A DNA stretch of 64,000 nt from Lineus longissimus (taxonomy: Eukaryota > Nemertea > Pilidiophora > Heteronemertea > Lineidae): contig NC_088311.1 in NCBI RefSeq assembly GCF_910592395.1, positions 5,894,501 to 5,958,500 of the forward strand, in the 5' to 3' direction. The position numbers and the translations under genes were made by a program. Below, in pieces: positions 46,801-55,318 of the stretch. The first letter of the stretch is position 1, and every line of letters starts with the position of its first letter. Under the pieces are notes generated by a model. That model did not search any database. It saw only the letters and a program-made list of their open reading frames with translations, and had not been told where the DNA came from.

Positions 46801-47268
46801 ACTCAATGTTCCGAACCTTTGAAAAGCGATGCAACAGTTGGGTTATGATGAATCAGTGCGGTCTGTCCAAACTTGTCCCTTTTCTGTTAGAGGCAACATG
46901 TGTCCAATTGTTTTTTGACCTAAATGTTTAAATCATCTTCAAAGTGATCAATTAATTTTTTTTAAATGGCACATTTGAGCAAAATCAGTGCAACTGAATT
47001 AGCAGAAATATAAAATTTGTCGATGATGGTCAATTTAGGTCACAAGAGTGTTCTCAAAAAATGACTAAGCTTGATAGACAAAGAGTTCATTCATCATCAC
47101 ATTCCAGTTTCACAATGCTTTTCAATAACAAATCTTCAAATTTTCAATCTGGAAGTTAAGGTTACTTACTTTTTTAGCGTCATTTACATCCATGTTGGTT
47201 TGAGTTGGGCTCATGATAGTACCATTAGCTACCATGCCAGGATGGGAATACAGCTCTTCAGAACCACG
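19731..47268 (-). CDS. PTBP1: Polypyrimidine tract-binding protein (PTBP family), 18 exons visible, 5' end missing
   Basis: PTB (hnRNP I) is a nuclear RNA-binding protein with four RRMs that binds UCUU/CUCUCU tracts and represses or activates alternative exons, and also acts in mRNA stability and translation. The exons listed separately join in frame to 617 residues plus stop, without the first codons; human PTBP1 has 531-557. Order: RGSEELYS N-terminus with KKVK (part of the NLS region), RRM1, RRM2 ([26 protein letters not shown]), a long linker rich in Ala, Gly and Gln, RRM3 ([19 protein letters not shown]) and RRM4 ([22 protein letters not shown]). HRFKKP and [12 protein letters not shown] are diagnostic of PTBP rather than hnRNP L. 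The invertebrate gene is likely the single ancestor of vertebrate PTBP1/2/3, so the symbol is approximate. Confidence 0.95.
20094..20157 (-). CDS. PTBP1: PTBP exon: RRM4 RNP1 region
   Basis: Encodes [21 protein letters not shown], almost identical to human [20 protein letters not shown]. Acceptor tatttcag, donor gtaagt; the first base completes the Ala codon from the previous exon. Confidence 0.97.
20474..20676 (-). CDS. PTBP1: PTBP exon: RRM3-RRM4 linker and RRM4 start
   Basis: Encodes [20 protein letters not shown], then [20 protein letters not shown] and [21 protein letters not shown] and the RNP2 LHLSNIPP are hallmarks of PTB; the short linker lets RRM3 and RRM4 pack back to back. Phase 0 to 2. 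Confidence 0.97.
20884..20940 (-). mobile_element. tRNA-Met-like SINE fragment
   Basis: On the reverse strand GTGGCAAGGTGGTTAGAGCC (20920-20939) resembles a tRNA D-arm/A box. It is followed by CGGGCTCATAATCAGGAGGTC, with CAT in the anticodon position as in tRNA-Met. The T-arm is decayed, so this is not a functional tRNA; a tRNA-derived SINE remnant is the best reading. It lies in the intron after the KYSVVQMP exon. Confidence 0.65.
20976..21073 (-). CDS. PTBP1: PTBP exon: RRM3 C-terminal half
   Basis: Encodes [20 protein letters not shown] and [13 protein letters not shown], aligned to human AMSHLNGHKLHGKPIRITLS and KHQNVQLPREGQE. Phase 1 to 0; donor CAG|gtgaga. Confidence 0.96.
21273..21365 (-). 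CDS. PTBP1: PTBP exon: RRM3 core
   Basis: Encodes [20 protein letters not shown] and [10 protein letters not shown]; human [20 protein letters not shown] and QMADGNQAQL. Its phase depends on the preceding 34-nt exon: without it, this exon reads ten codons and then TAA. Confidence 0.97.
22112..22145 (-). CDS. PTBP1: PTBP 34-nt regulated exon (equivalent of human exon 11)
   Basis: Exactly 34 nt between ctatag and gtacgt, encoding [11 protein letters not shown] plus one base of a Gly codon; human has RVTPQSLFILFG here. In human PTBP1 the 34-nt exon at this place is skipped under PTB control, and the product is destroyed by NMD. Length, position and phases (0 to 1) are the same here. Regulation in this organism is inferred. 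Confidence 0.94.
22656..22794. repeat. Tandem repeat, 3 diverged units of about 45-54 bp
   Basis: Units begin CAGTTCAA at 22656, 22710 and 22755, each followed by ATTTGCT(T/C) and CTGTAGTCA/TTTAGTTA. It is intronic in PTBP, about 500 bases upstream of the 34-nt exon in transcript sense. Confidence 0.75.
24265..24380 (-). CDS. PTBP1: PTBP exon: linker end and RRM3 RNP2
   Basis: Encodes [20 protein letters not shown] and then [12 protein letters not shown], aligned to human NSVLLVSNLNPE. The Met/Pro/Gly-rich part is the end of the RRM2-RRM3 linker. Phase 1 to 0; acceptor tttctag, donor CAG|gtatgt. Confidence 0.95.
25160..25189 (-). CDS. PTBP1: PTBP linker exon, 30 nt, phase 1-1
   Basis: Acceptor cttgcag and donor AAG|gtaagg frame 30 nt encoding GLASLQAAQ between split Ala codons. 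It fits the reading frame exactly and resembles the Ala-rich PTB linker. It can be skipped without frame change. Confidence 0.82.
26292..26412. repeat. Tandem repeat, 3 units of about 43-47 bp
   Basis: CTACTTCCC occurs at 26304, 26351 and 26394, with shared AATTTCTAGAC and CACTTA(C/A)(G/A)ACT segments. It is intronic in PTBP. Confidence 0.7.
26699..26758 (-). CDS. PTBP1: PTBP linker exon, 60 nt, phase 1-1
   Basis: Encodes [19 protein letters not shown] between split codons, with acceptor ctaccag and donor CAG|gtattc. In frame with its neighbours; low complexity in keeping with the linker. Confidence 0.8.
28194..28295 (-). CDS. PTBP1: PTBP linker exon, 102 nt, phase 1-1
   Basis: Encodes [20 protein letters not shown] and [13 protein letters not shown], no stop, acceptor aatttcag, donor CAG|gtgtga. 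Corresponds in position to the human linker region of PTBP1 exon 9, which is itself alternatively spliced. Confidence 0.85.
29410..29529 (-). CDS. PTBP1: PTBP linker exon, 120 nt, phase 1-1
   Basis: Encodes [20 protein letters not shown] and [19 protein letters not shown]. Acceptor gtgtcaag has a weak pyrimidine tract, which favours alternative use; donor ATG|gtaaat. Frame agrees with both neighbours. Confidence 0.82.
29711..29840. promoter_or_regulatory. Cluster of AGGTCA half-sites and an X-box-like palindrome
   Basis: AGGTCA occurs at 29720 and 29734, AGGTGA at 29748, and TCAAGGTCA (NR5A/ESRR-type) at 29812-29820. GTTGCCATAGCAAT at 29827-29840 is close to the RFX X-box. The site lies within a PTBP intron; function is inference. 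Confidence 0.35.
30403..30462 (-). CDS. PTBP1: Candidate PTBP cassette exon, 60 nt, phase 1-1
   Basis: Acceptor accaccag and donor CAG|gtatca frame 60 nt encoding [19 protein letters not shown] between split codons. It has no stop in the required frame and restores a Gly codon (G|GT) at the next junction. No family match supports it, so this rests on splice sites and phase only. Confidence 0.55.
31088..31256 (-). CDS. PTBP1: PTBP exon: RRM2 C-terminal half
   Basis: Encodes [20 protein letters not shown] followed by [10 protein letters not shown]; human [20 protein letters not shown] then SRDYTRPDLP. Phase 0 to 1; donor CAA|gtaagt. Confidence 0.97.
31306..31561. repeat. Minisatellite dense in AGGTCA motifs
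   Basis: Degenerate units of roughly 25-30 bases built on CCTTGAAGGTCAAGGACATT. I count nine AGGTCA or TGACCT hexamers in 256 bases, ending in a TCAAGGTCA (31553-31561). It starts 50 bases upstream (transcript sense) of the RRM2 C-terminal exon of PTBP. Confidence 0.8.
31951..32009 (-). CDS. PTBP1: PTBP exon: RRM2 RNP1 region, 59 nt
   Basis: Acceptor gtttcag and donor AGG|gtaggt. Encodes [19 protein letters not shown], aligned to human QFQALLQYADPVSAQHAKL. Too short to be an ORF on its own, but frame and homology fit both neighbours. Confidence 0.94.
32276..32456 (-). CDS. PTBP1: PTBP exon: RRM1-RRM2 linker and RRM2 start
   Basis: Encodes [20 protein letters not shown], then [20 protein letters not shown] and [13 protein letters not shown]. 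Human RRM2 reads VLRIIVENLFYPVTLDVLHQ. The linker to RRM1 is much shorter than in vertebrates and charged rather than Ala-rich. Phase 0 to 1. Confidence 0.97.
33202..33342 (-). CDS. PTBP1: PTBP exon: RRM1 C-terminal half
   Basis: Encodes [20 protein letters not shown], then [20 protein letters not shown]. Human PTB family has ALLEM/AFIEM and YIQFSNHKELKT. Phase 0 at both ends (47 codons); donor CAG|gtaaac. Confidence 0.97.
37567..37713 (-). CDS. PTBP1: PTBP exon: RRM1 N-terminal half
   Basis: Encodes [40 protein letters not shown] and AQ; human VPSRVIHIRKLPIDVTEGEV and GKVTNLLMLKGKNQ. Phase 0 at both ends (49 codons); acceptor tttccag, donor CAG|gtatgt. Confidence 0.96.
38720..38950. other. 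CpG-rich island inside the PTBP intron
   Basis: Contrasts sharply with its AT-rich surroundings: GCCCGCCGGCCGAATCGCCG at 38738-38757 and many CpG. A reverse ORF of 89 codons (38666-38935) crosses it, but has no recognisable similarity. It could be an internal promoter, an enhancer or a lineage-specific insertion. Confidence 0.4.
41217..41237. repeat. ATGT microsatellite
   Basis: About five ATGT units in a row within the PTBP intron. Confidence 0.85.
47170..47268 (-). CDS. PTBP1: PTBP exon: N-terminal RGSEELYS exon
   Basis: Acceptor ctttgtag and donor AAA|gtaagt frame 33 codons: [20 protein letters not shown] and [13 protein letters not shown]. Human PTBP1 reads RGSDELF...TNGPFIMS...NGNDSKK and has an exon boundary just before RGSDELF. 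The KK with the following VK gives a basic cluster corresponding to the second part of the PTB nuclear localisation signal. Internal Mets could serve as starts if an upstream exon is non-coding. Confidence 0.94.
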
Positions 47269-47946
47269 CTACAAAGAGAAAATAAGACGGCCAATAAGTA
47301 CAAATGTTGAAATAAGTCAAATGAACAACAGACGTTTTCAAAGGAAAGTCCATTTAGTAGGGCTTCAATATTTCGATATTTTCCAAATCTATTGTAATAC
47401 TGCTGCAAGGAACCATAGTACTCTACCAAGTGACCCTTACAGCACCAGACGACTCCACGACTAAATACCAACCATTCCTCCTCCAAGCCTTCTAAAGCCT
47501 GATGAAAACTCAAGCATGCTTCTCGGAGCCTAAGGCGAATTCCTCTAGCATAATCGGAATACGGCTATGATAACTTTACCAAAGCCTGGATGGAACTATT
47601 CCAATATCAATCCGGTGGATCCGAGCGAGTACTTGATAAGTTATGGCGTTAGTCATAGCCCGACGGAGAGACTTGTAAACATTGCAAATTCGTTCCGATG
47701 TGTTACAAACAAGTCTGACGAGAGAAATGTTATACACAAGGAGACGATGGCTAATATAATGCTCCGTGTTGATAGTCACAAGACATGCATCACATCCACT
47801 ACCGGAATTGGACAGCATGAAAATTGTACTGTATAATTAAGTAAAAGTGGTATAACAGTTCTGAACTCCACTTTTCTTGTGTGAAGTACAACGCTGTTTG
47901 GACTGTACTTTCTTAAAGTGCAAGTTACCAGTCTGTCAAGTCTCAA

Positions 47947-48246
47947 GATTCTTTGAAAGGAGCTCTATACGATTTACCAACAGTTACATGTAGACACCAA
48001 CTTCAAACTATGAAAGTAAGCAATCGTACTCTTTAAATGGTACATGCTACTCTTGGTTTTGAGGGGCTCATTTCCTTCCTTGAAGGAGATCTATACAATT
48101 TACCACCATCAAGATTCAAATGCCAGACATAAAACTACAAAAAAGTCTCAATAATTCTTTAAAAGGAGCTCTATACGATTTACCAACAGTTAAATTCAAA
48201 TGCCAGATGTCAACTTCAGACTAAGAAAGTAAGCAATAGTACTCTT
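47947..48246. repeat. Diverged direct repeats of about 100 bp, three copies
   Basis: GGAGCTCTATACGATTTACC occurs at 47959 and 48165, with a weaker GGAGATCTATACAATTTACC between them (about 48087). GAAAGTAAGCAAT(C/A)GTACTC follows in the first and third copies. Offset between copies one and three is about 206 bases. No coding potential seen. Confidence 0.8.
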
Positions 48247-51200
48247 ACGGTAGTTACTCCTACTGAAGAGCACATTTTCCTACTTGAATCTGATATTGTG
48301 CAAGAAATATTTCATTGCATAAGTAAGGCTACCAGAACCCTTCTCTTCAACAGCATGATGATCGAACCATCAGACATGATTGTCATGAACCATTATCACA
48401 TTCGATCAATACCCTCGGCAATAAGGGTATACTTCAGTTATCCATTAAAATCGTCATCGAGATAATTCCAAAGTGATGTTCTCCACTTGGGTCATACACG
48501 AGATGTGCAGGTGGGACAGGTGAATGTATAGAATGCTGTCAAAAGAATATGTACCAACAATAAGACCTGCAAATGACACGATTGGATCAAAACACAATAA
48601 AATGGCAGATATACCTTCAGGAGAGGTCGTGATTTCCATTATTGCAAAAAAATCCCCCAAGCCAAGGAATATGAATACAAGTCAGTCACTGATCCTTCAC
48701 TAAGTTGACTTACCAAGCAGCTCCAACCAGAGATGAGCTTGATATACATCAGACTTAAGAGACAATACAGCTGCACATTGGATGAATCAGATCTGAACAC
48801 CAATGATATATTGGGCTAAGCTGATCAATGCCCGTCTAGATATGCTGTGAGAAAGAGCAAGATGTGATGCTAAGACTGAAATACGTGACATTTGGCGAAC
48901 ATTTTTACCGGGAGCAATACCAAGTGGAGGAGAATATCCCCATGTAATGGACATCTCTTCTCTAGTTCTTCATGTGATATTGTTCAACAAGAGGCCCAAG
49001 GACCTCATGCTCAGCTGAAATGTTGTCCAAACCAGATATGGTACCGATACAATGGACGAGATGGTGGCCAAAATATGAATGCAAGTCTTGAGAAGGTCAA
49101 TCCTAAGAAGACCATGTTTTGCAAGTCACAGAAATCTTCAACTTGATAGTACGTAGAGCCCAGATTCACTTTGCAACAACCACATTGCAGCTTTCAATCT
49201 GATTCAGGCAGTTGCCAGCAGCTCAGATTGACTAAGTACAGGATTAACTATGATCAAACCTGTCATCAGGCATGGATTCCCGACAAAGCCGCCTGCCCTG
49301 TAAATTGATTTTTTGCCTCATGCTATGTAGCCCTATTCCGATGATGTGCAGCCACAGCAGAGAAATGGACTGGCAATCATGTTGTGTAATTGATAGTTTG
49401 GATGCCTCCTTTACTTACTATAAGGCAAAGGGTAGTGGCAAAGATGGTCAGGGCTCTGTCATTAGAGGCAAAGGCATACACCCCGTGAAATTCAAGCTCA
49501 TGAGTATCGTAGTTTAGCAGAGCAATCGGGGAATGATTCCAGATTCAAAGATGCTGATAGTAGTCTGGCTATGTACGTTTAGAGAAATATAAAAAAGAAA
49601 GCTTTTAAGGCTAAAAGCAAAAAGCACATCAAACAGGACCGACGTACCTTAGCACTACTGACATTTCCGACTGAAGAATCAAAGTACATTTCAATCACAG
49701 AGGCTTACCAGAGTGAACACCCTCACTTCCTTAAAACCAGAGACCCCTTCTACCCTCAAGACATGATGCACTACTTTCAGCTACTTTCGTAGATTACCAG
49801 GCTTCTTCCCATCACCAAGATTGCAAGGAACCTGAGCTCTATTGGCAAAGGGAGTGACAGTTCCCCACCCAGGTGAACAAACACTCCAATACCGTGGCTA
49901 TTTCATGAATACTAGATGCCCTGATCCCTGCCACTATTGTTTTACAAAAGCAACGACAATTTACCAATACAAAGCCATCAATTATGCATGACATGAGGAT
50001 GAAATGTTAGCCGAGCCGATGTAGGACCAGAGATAAGCTCCCATATCCCATGCGAGAGTAGCCCTCCACGCTACCCGACCCACTTATTGATCGGGCGATG
50101 CAGCTTTGACTAAAACATCACAAAGTATGTCTTTGTAGCGTAAACTGATCTTCTACTCATAACTTTATGATACGGATCAAGTACGCAGCGATCTCAGAGA
50201 TCAAAGTCACACCTCGTCATAGCTACTTCCCGGCTAATCTCCCTGCGATATTTTTGTGTTTTTCTACAGCGCCATGCGCCAGGCTCCGAGTCAACTCAGC
50301 AAGACTTCATCCTCTTTGTCTAATCTGGTGGATTTCCCGCTATCAGGAATGAATGTATGCAGTGACAAAGCTTCCACGTTTGTCACATCAAGAGCACCCA
50401 TCAACACTTAAAGGCAACGTGGGGCAAAGCATGGGGTGTTTCACAGGAAAATTAAAGTTTATTGAAACTCCATAACAGGTGATTATCTGGAGACAAAGGT
50501 TTTCAATCAAAATGTATTTTTGTTGAAAACTCTTTGGAGAAATTCTGAAGGTAAAGGTACCAAGTCATCATTTCTGCAGTTAGAAGTGAATTTTCCACCC
50601 AGATTCAATGGGCATTTTACTGGACAAGAATAACGAGACTTAATGTATGCACTGAGTCGTAGTAAAGTCAGGGCAAATTCCTATGTACACATGAGTACCA
50701 CTTTGGGAGAAGAAAGAGAAGGATTTTATTCATAAACTATTAATCCCAGCCATTCTAACGGCAAATGTAACATGTCACAATATCAGGTAAAGAACAAGAA
50801 CCCCTCTATGCCTAACTTGCACAAAACATATCGATGCCTGCACTGGGAATTTTGCCACAAATATCTTTTCGAAAGAACCAGTTTAGACAAAATTCTGGAA
50901 TCTATGGAAAAATGGTAAAGGCTATTCGTTTCTTGGCAAGAATCAGGGATGAAAATGACAACTGTCAATAACAAACTTATCAAGTTTTACCGACACCATG
51001 TTGGCTGATATACCTCTAATGAAAATACCAACCGCAGTGCCACAATATGAAAGAAAATATCCAGACTACATCCACCCATGACAGTATATTATCGAAATAC
51101 GAGAAGAAACATAGTGTAGTTGGCAGCTACTACTATATTATATTGCAAGGTTTAATAACCCGTACACAGTTTATGACATTGACGACATCGGTCCCTGATT

Positions 51201-52995
51201 CTAAATTAGTTTGCAATGGCAATGACAGCCTGACATACAAGCGACTTGCACTCTTGACGCCACTCATCCCCAGCTTATTGCTCCATTGACGGAAATGATT
51301 TTAATCACGAAATAGGAAATGAATGTTACGAGCTATTTGCTCTCGTGTTGCTGTATTTAATCATTTTGGGGACATTTTCCCCGTTTCTGCAGGTAAAGCA
51401 TCAATCAATATCTTGTTGTCACTTTTGACCCCACTTGAACATTTCCTACTGTAATCTTGCTAAATATCAAGTTAAGGTAAACAGCTAGACAAAACTAGCT
51501 TCCCTATTATAAGTGAGACAATATATTTGTTCGTTTCAATACTTCATTAAGTATGTTCCGAACAAGGTTTGCCAAAACATTCCCATTGACAGTCAAGCGA
51601 CAAAAATAGCTTCTGAATCAACTTGGGAAAAAATAACACGGCATCTATCGCAGATATTTTCAACTTTGATTTGAGCAGAAGGAGTTTTTGCTCAACTAAA
51701 GACGCAGGAATCTTCCTCCTCTAGTCTAAAATCGTTTCTAAAGAAGTGACAAAGCAATAGCTCTAAGAGTTAGAATACACTTTGATCCATCTCTCAGCAA
51801 CTTGAAACCTATTCGTGGCGTGATTTTTTTTATTTTGAGAAATTTTTCTTCTAAAAGCAACCATTAAATCAATACGCGGGTAACTTTTTTGAGACAAAAA
51901 CCTGCCACATCTTATCACACATGTTTAGCACATCTGGGGAGGCAGGGAATTTGCCCCCTCTAGCTATACCGCTCTGCTGATGGCCAAAAATGTGCCCAGT
52001 TTGCCCAGCCAATACCGTATTGATACAGAGTAGATTTCTCGGACACAATTGGATCCACATTTCTTGGTGGAGATTGTCAGTTGCGCCATGCCTCCATCAA
52101 ATGAATGATTGAACACCCAGACGCCCATTCCACGATAATGTCGAAATTAACCGATAGGCCGATTGCGGACAAAAGTATCATTAGATTAACTGAGCAACCG
52201 TCTTAGTGGTTGGGGACAAAATGTGGAATTGAAGAGAATGAAAGGTGCTATATTCTCCAGGGACGGGGTCAATAAAACGTTGGTAATCGTATTTGACTGT
52301 GTGGAGGCTGCACCAAATAGATGTGGTCAGTGTTGGTTCCCACTGGACTACGGGACCAATTGATTCGCTACAAACTCATCAAATATTGGTAACGGATACA
52401 CCGCTGTATTTGAATATGGTATGGACATTGCATCATGGGAAATACGCTGTAAACAACAGGTACGAAGGCACAAATATTGCATGTGCTGACGTTGTTTACT
52501 CCCTCTCTCATGTGGCCTGACTCTGGCTTAAGTAAGTAATAGCGAGTCAACAGGACTAAAAGCTTCATGGTTTTCCACCACGACTCGCTGACAAAGAACA
52601 ATAACGCAAGATGATGGATGCCACTTGACTGAGAGCAACCAGCGACGTCTCCTAATGGACTGATAAATATATTAAAAGTCATTAAATATGTATACGCCAA
52701 CCCATTTGCTACATCGTACCCAATAGTTATATGACATATTTCCTGAGCGCACCACAATTCAACCAGGGGATAATTATGACGTTTTAAAAAGCCAAATAAC
52801 TCGGTAATGCAAATTGCTTATGGATTGCATATACACTGCGAATGCAATTACTACGAACAACATCGTCAAAATAGAGACAAATTATCCGGGTTATGGGAAG
52901 CGAAAATGGTATGAATGCCCTCAGTGGGGAAGGCATGTGATCTGCGGTGCCAAGCGGGGACCGGGTAATCAAATCTAGAAGCTATCAACAGAAAG

Positions 52996-53010
52996 TGCGC
53001 CACCTGGTAG
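52996..53010 (-). promoter_or_regulatory. CTCF-like motif
   Basis: The reverse strand reads CTACCAGGTGGCGCA, close to the bilaterian CTCF core CCACNAGGGGGCGC. A single motif hit; occupancy is unknown. Confidence 0.3.
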
Positions 53011-54274
53011 CTGCGAATCGATGATAATGGACTGCAATAAACAGTGTGAAGTTTAGTATTGAAAAAAATCTGAATTGAATGATTGAGATGATTGTAGGCC
53101 ATTAACCCAACGATTAACCCTAAAATCGAAATTCTCAATTGAAAGTATGCAATTTTATTAGTACTGTAATGGAAAAGATGAAGTTTTACACAGTGACAGT
53201 CAAAAATCAAAACCACCAGATAGTGACTTATTGACAGATACAGCTTAGGATGCATGTCCCTGGTAACTGATGGGCAGACGAGGTATGAAAAGATCATTTT
53301 CTAAAAATAAGCCATCTTAACAAGATTAACCAGCAAGGACAGCTCATAAAAAGGTAGCTGTCTCATCTCTTCTCTCTTTTATGGGATTGACACTTGCTAT
53401 ATAAGGAATGGCTTAGTATTAAAGGAGATCTCTTAAGCGGAAAATGTCTTTTGGTGCAGGCGAAGTCGAATTGGTCAATAGCCTTTGAATAGTCAGACCT
53501 TGACTCATGCAAATAACAAGACCAAAGTGTGCAACCAACAAACCAATGGATTCAAGCTAGAAGCAATGAGGAAGTACGTGGCTGAATCAAGATCGGTTAG
53601 GGGCCACAGTCACTCATGTACCACCAATTTTTCAGGGCTGAGGAGGTCCGTTTTGCACGGGCCTTGAAAAGGACACCCATTGCCGCACCATCTATCGAGA
53701 TTCATCTTCTACCTCTGCATGGGCAAAGATCTGCTATGTTGCATGTGATAAAGATTAGAAAATGCTTACAGATACAAAATCCTTGTTGGCCAAATTCCTA
53801 CTTATAAAATTTTGAAGTAGCCTTTCAAGATTTGGATCAGGAACTTGCCAGGCACCATCGACATTTACCTCGAGATAGCTTATCAGCCCTGTCACAATCA
53901 AAACCGACCAACTAATGAAGCTGTCCAAAACACAAGCAGTTGTATCGACGCTAACAGTAGGAGATTTTGGCCAACACGCCACAACATTACTTCTTACCAT
54001 GATGAAGTAATTCTGCGTGATCAGACCAAGACTATAAAGATGACGAGCATTTTTCTTTTGAAAGCCGTCGGCATAGTGGACAGGCAATGTCGAGTTTTAT
54101 AGTTGATATTGCACCAGTCAGAGCCAAAGCAAGGCACGATGACCAAAAGAACACCCTGTGGTATATGCCCGAACTGGTTTTTTTCCTGCAGGTTTGTTGT
54201 TGCTATCAACGGCTTCCTCTGACTAGTCAGTAGCTAATAACAATGTCACAAACTCTCGTGGTAATCACCATCAT

Positions 54275-54293
54275 CCCCCCCCCCCCCCCCCCC
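54275..54293. repeat. C homopolymer of 19
   Basis: Nineteen C in a row; a 13-base C run also lies at 59667-59679. Both are in presumed 5' intron or intergenic DNA. Run length may be affected by assembly. Confidence 0.9.
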
Positions 54294-55309
54294 GTCCTAT
54301 TCAATCTGTTATCCTACATGTATTTTCTCGAGCTGTAGAACCTACCTGCATGGTAAAGTCAATATTGGTCAAAAACCTGCAGAGAACAGAATGTGAAAAG
54401 CGAATAGCCTAATGTCACTCCAGCCAGGTCTGTTTCTCGGCCAAATATACTCCCTACGCTGCCAAGCAAAGCAGTTTTGTACACAAGAAAATCAGGGTTT
54501 GGGAAAATTTGCCTTTTCGCCAGCCTAATCTCCCAAGCTTATTGTGTTCTAAAGTAAGTTGCAAAATATGCAAATCAAGCTGAGCCGAGACGATATAACA
54601 ATGAACACTTGCACTCTCGTGATTATGAATATGATATTAACCCAAGTCAGTAATTTCATGGTAATAATTCATGCCATAAATTTCTATTAGACACGAACCA
54701 CCCTCATGCACTTAGCCTGCATGTTTATACTACTATTGTTGCACAGCTTTTGTGTATTATGTAAACCGGGATGCTTTTACAAGTTTGGGATTGAAAGCAT
54801 AAGAGATGTAACAGATTCGCTGCTGTTTTCCTACCAGGCTGACAATCATCATCGTGAATAGAAAGCATGTACTCCGATTAGCATATCAACTGAGATGCAG
54901 TTTAGTTGAAAATCTGAAACTACAAATGTAGTTGCGAGTTGTATTACCCCATGCATTTGATACAAGGAACAAACAAACAGAACTAGTGACCAATCCATGA
55001 ATCAGATCGGCTTGACACCCTACATGCTCATGAAAAGTGAAAGCGTGACAACTTACCACAGCCATTTAGTTTAAGTCACATGTATACCGATTGCGTTTAT
55101 GAATAGGATGACCAATATAATTGAAACCATTTGAACATTAATCCATAGAATACTGGCACACTATTCAGTAACAAGTTTTTAATGAAAGGCCAGCCAAATT
55201 GAACAAGTTGAACTATTTCAGGACAGGGGGCATGCACTCCTGATAAGATAATGATTTTGGCCCAATAAGAACAATTTGGCACAATAGGCGCGTGCCATTG
55301 GGTCTGTAC

Positions 55310-55318
55310 CTTTGTCAT
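55310..55318 (-). CDS. Candidate first coding exon of PTBP (Met-Thr-Lys)
   Basis: GCG-ATG-ACA-AAG followed by gtacag would splice in frame to the RGSEELYS exon, giving MTKRGSEEL; human reads ...VGTKRGSDEL, so Thr-Lys before the junction agrees. The ATG has G at -3. Competing candidates are ATG-GCT-GTG|gtaagt near 55,055 and ATG-CAG|gtaggt near 54,344. None has independent support. Confidence 0.25.

Noticed and set aside
52866-53297. 143-codon reverse ORF
   Set aside because: Hydrophobic, no recognisable family, AT-driven composition and no splice-supported neighbours.
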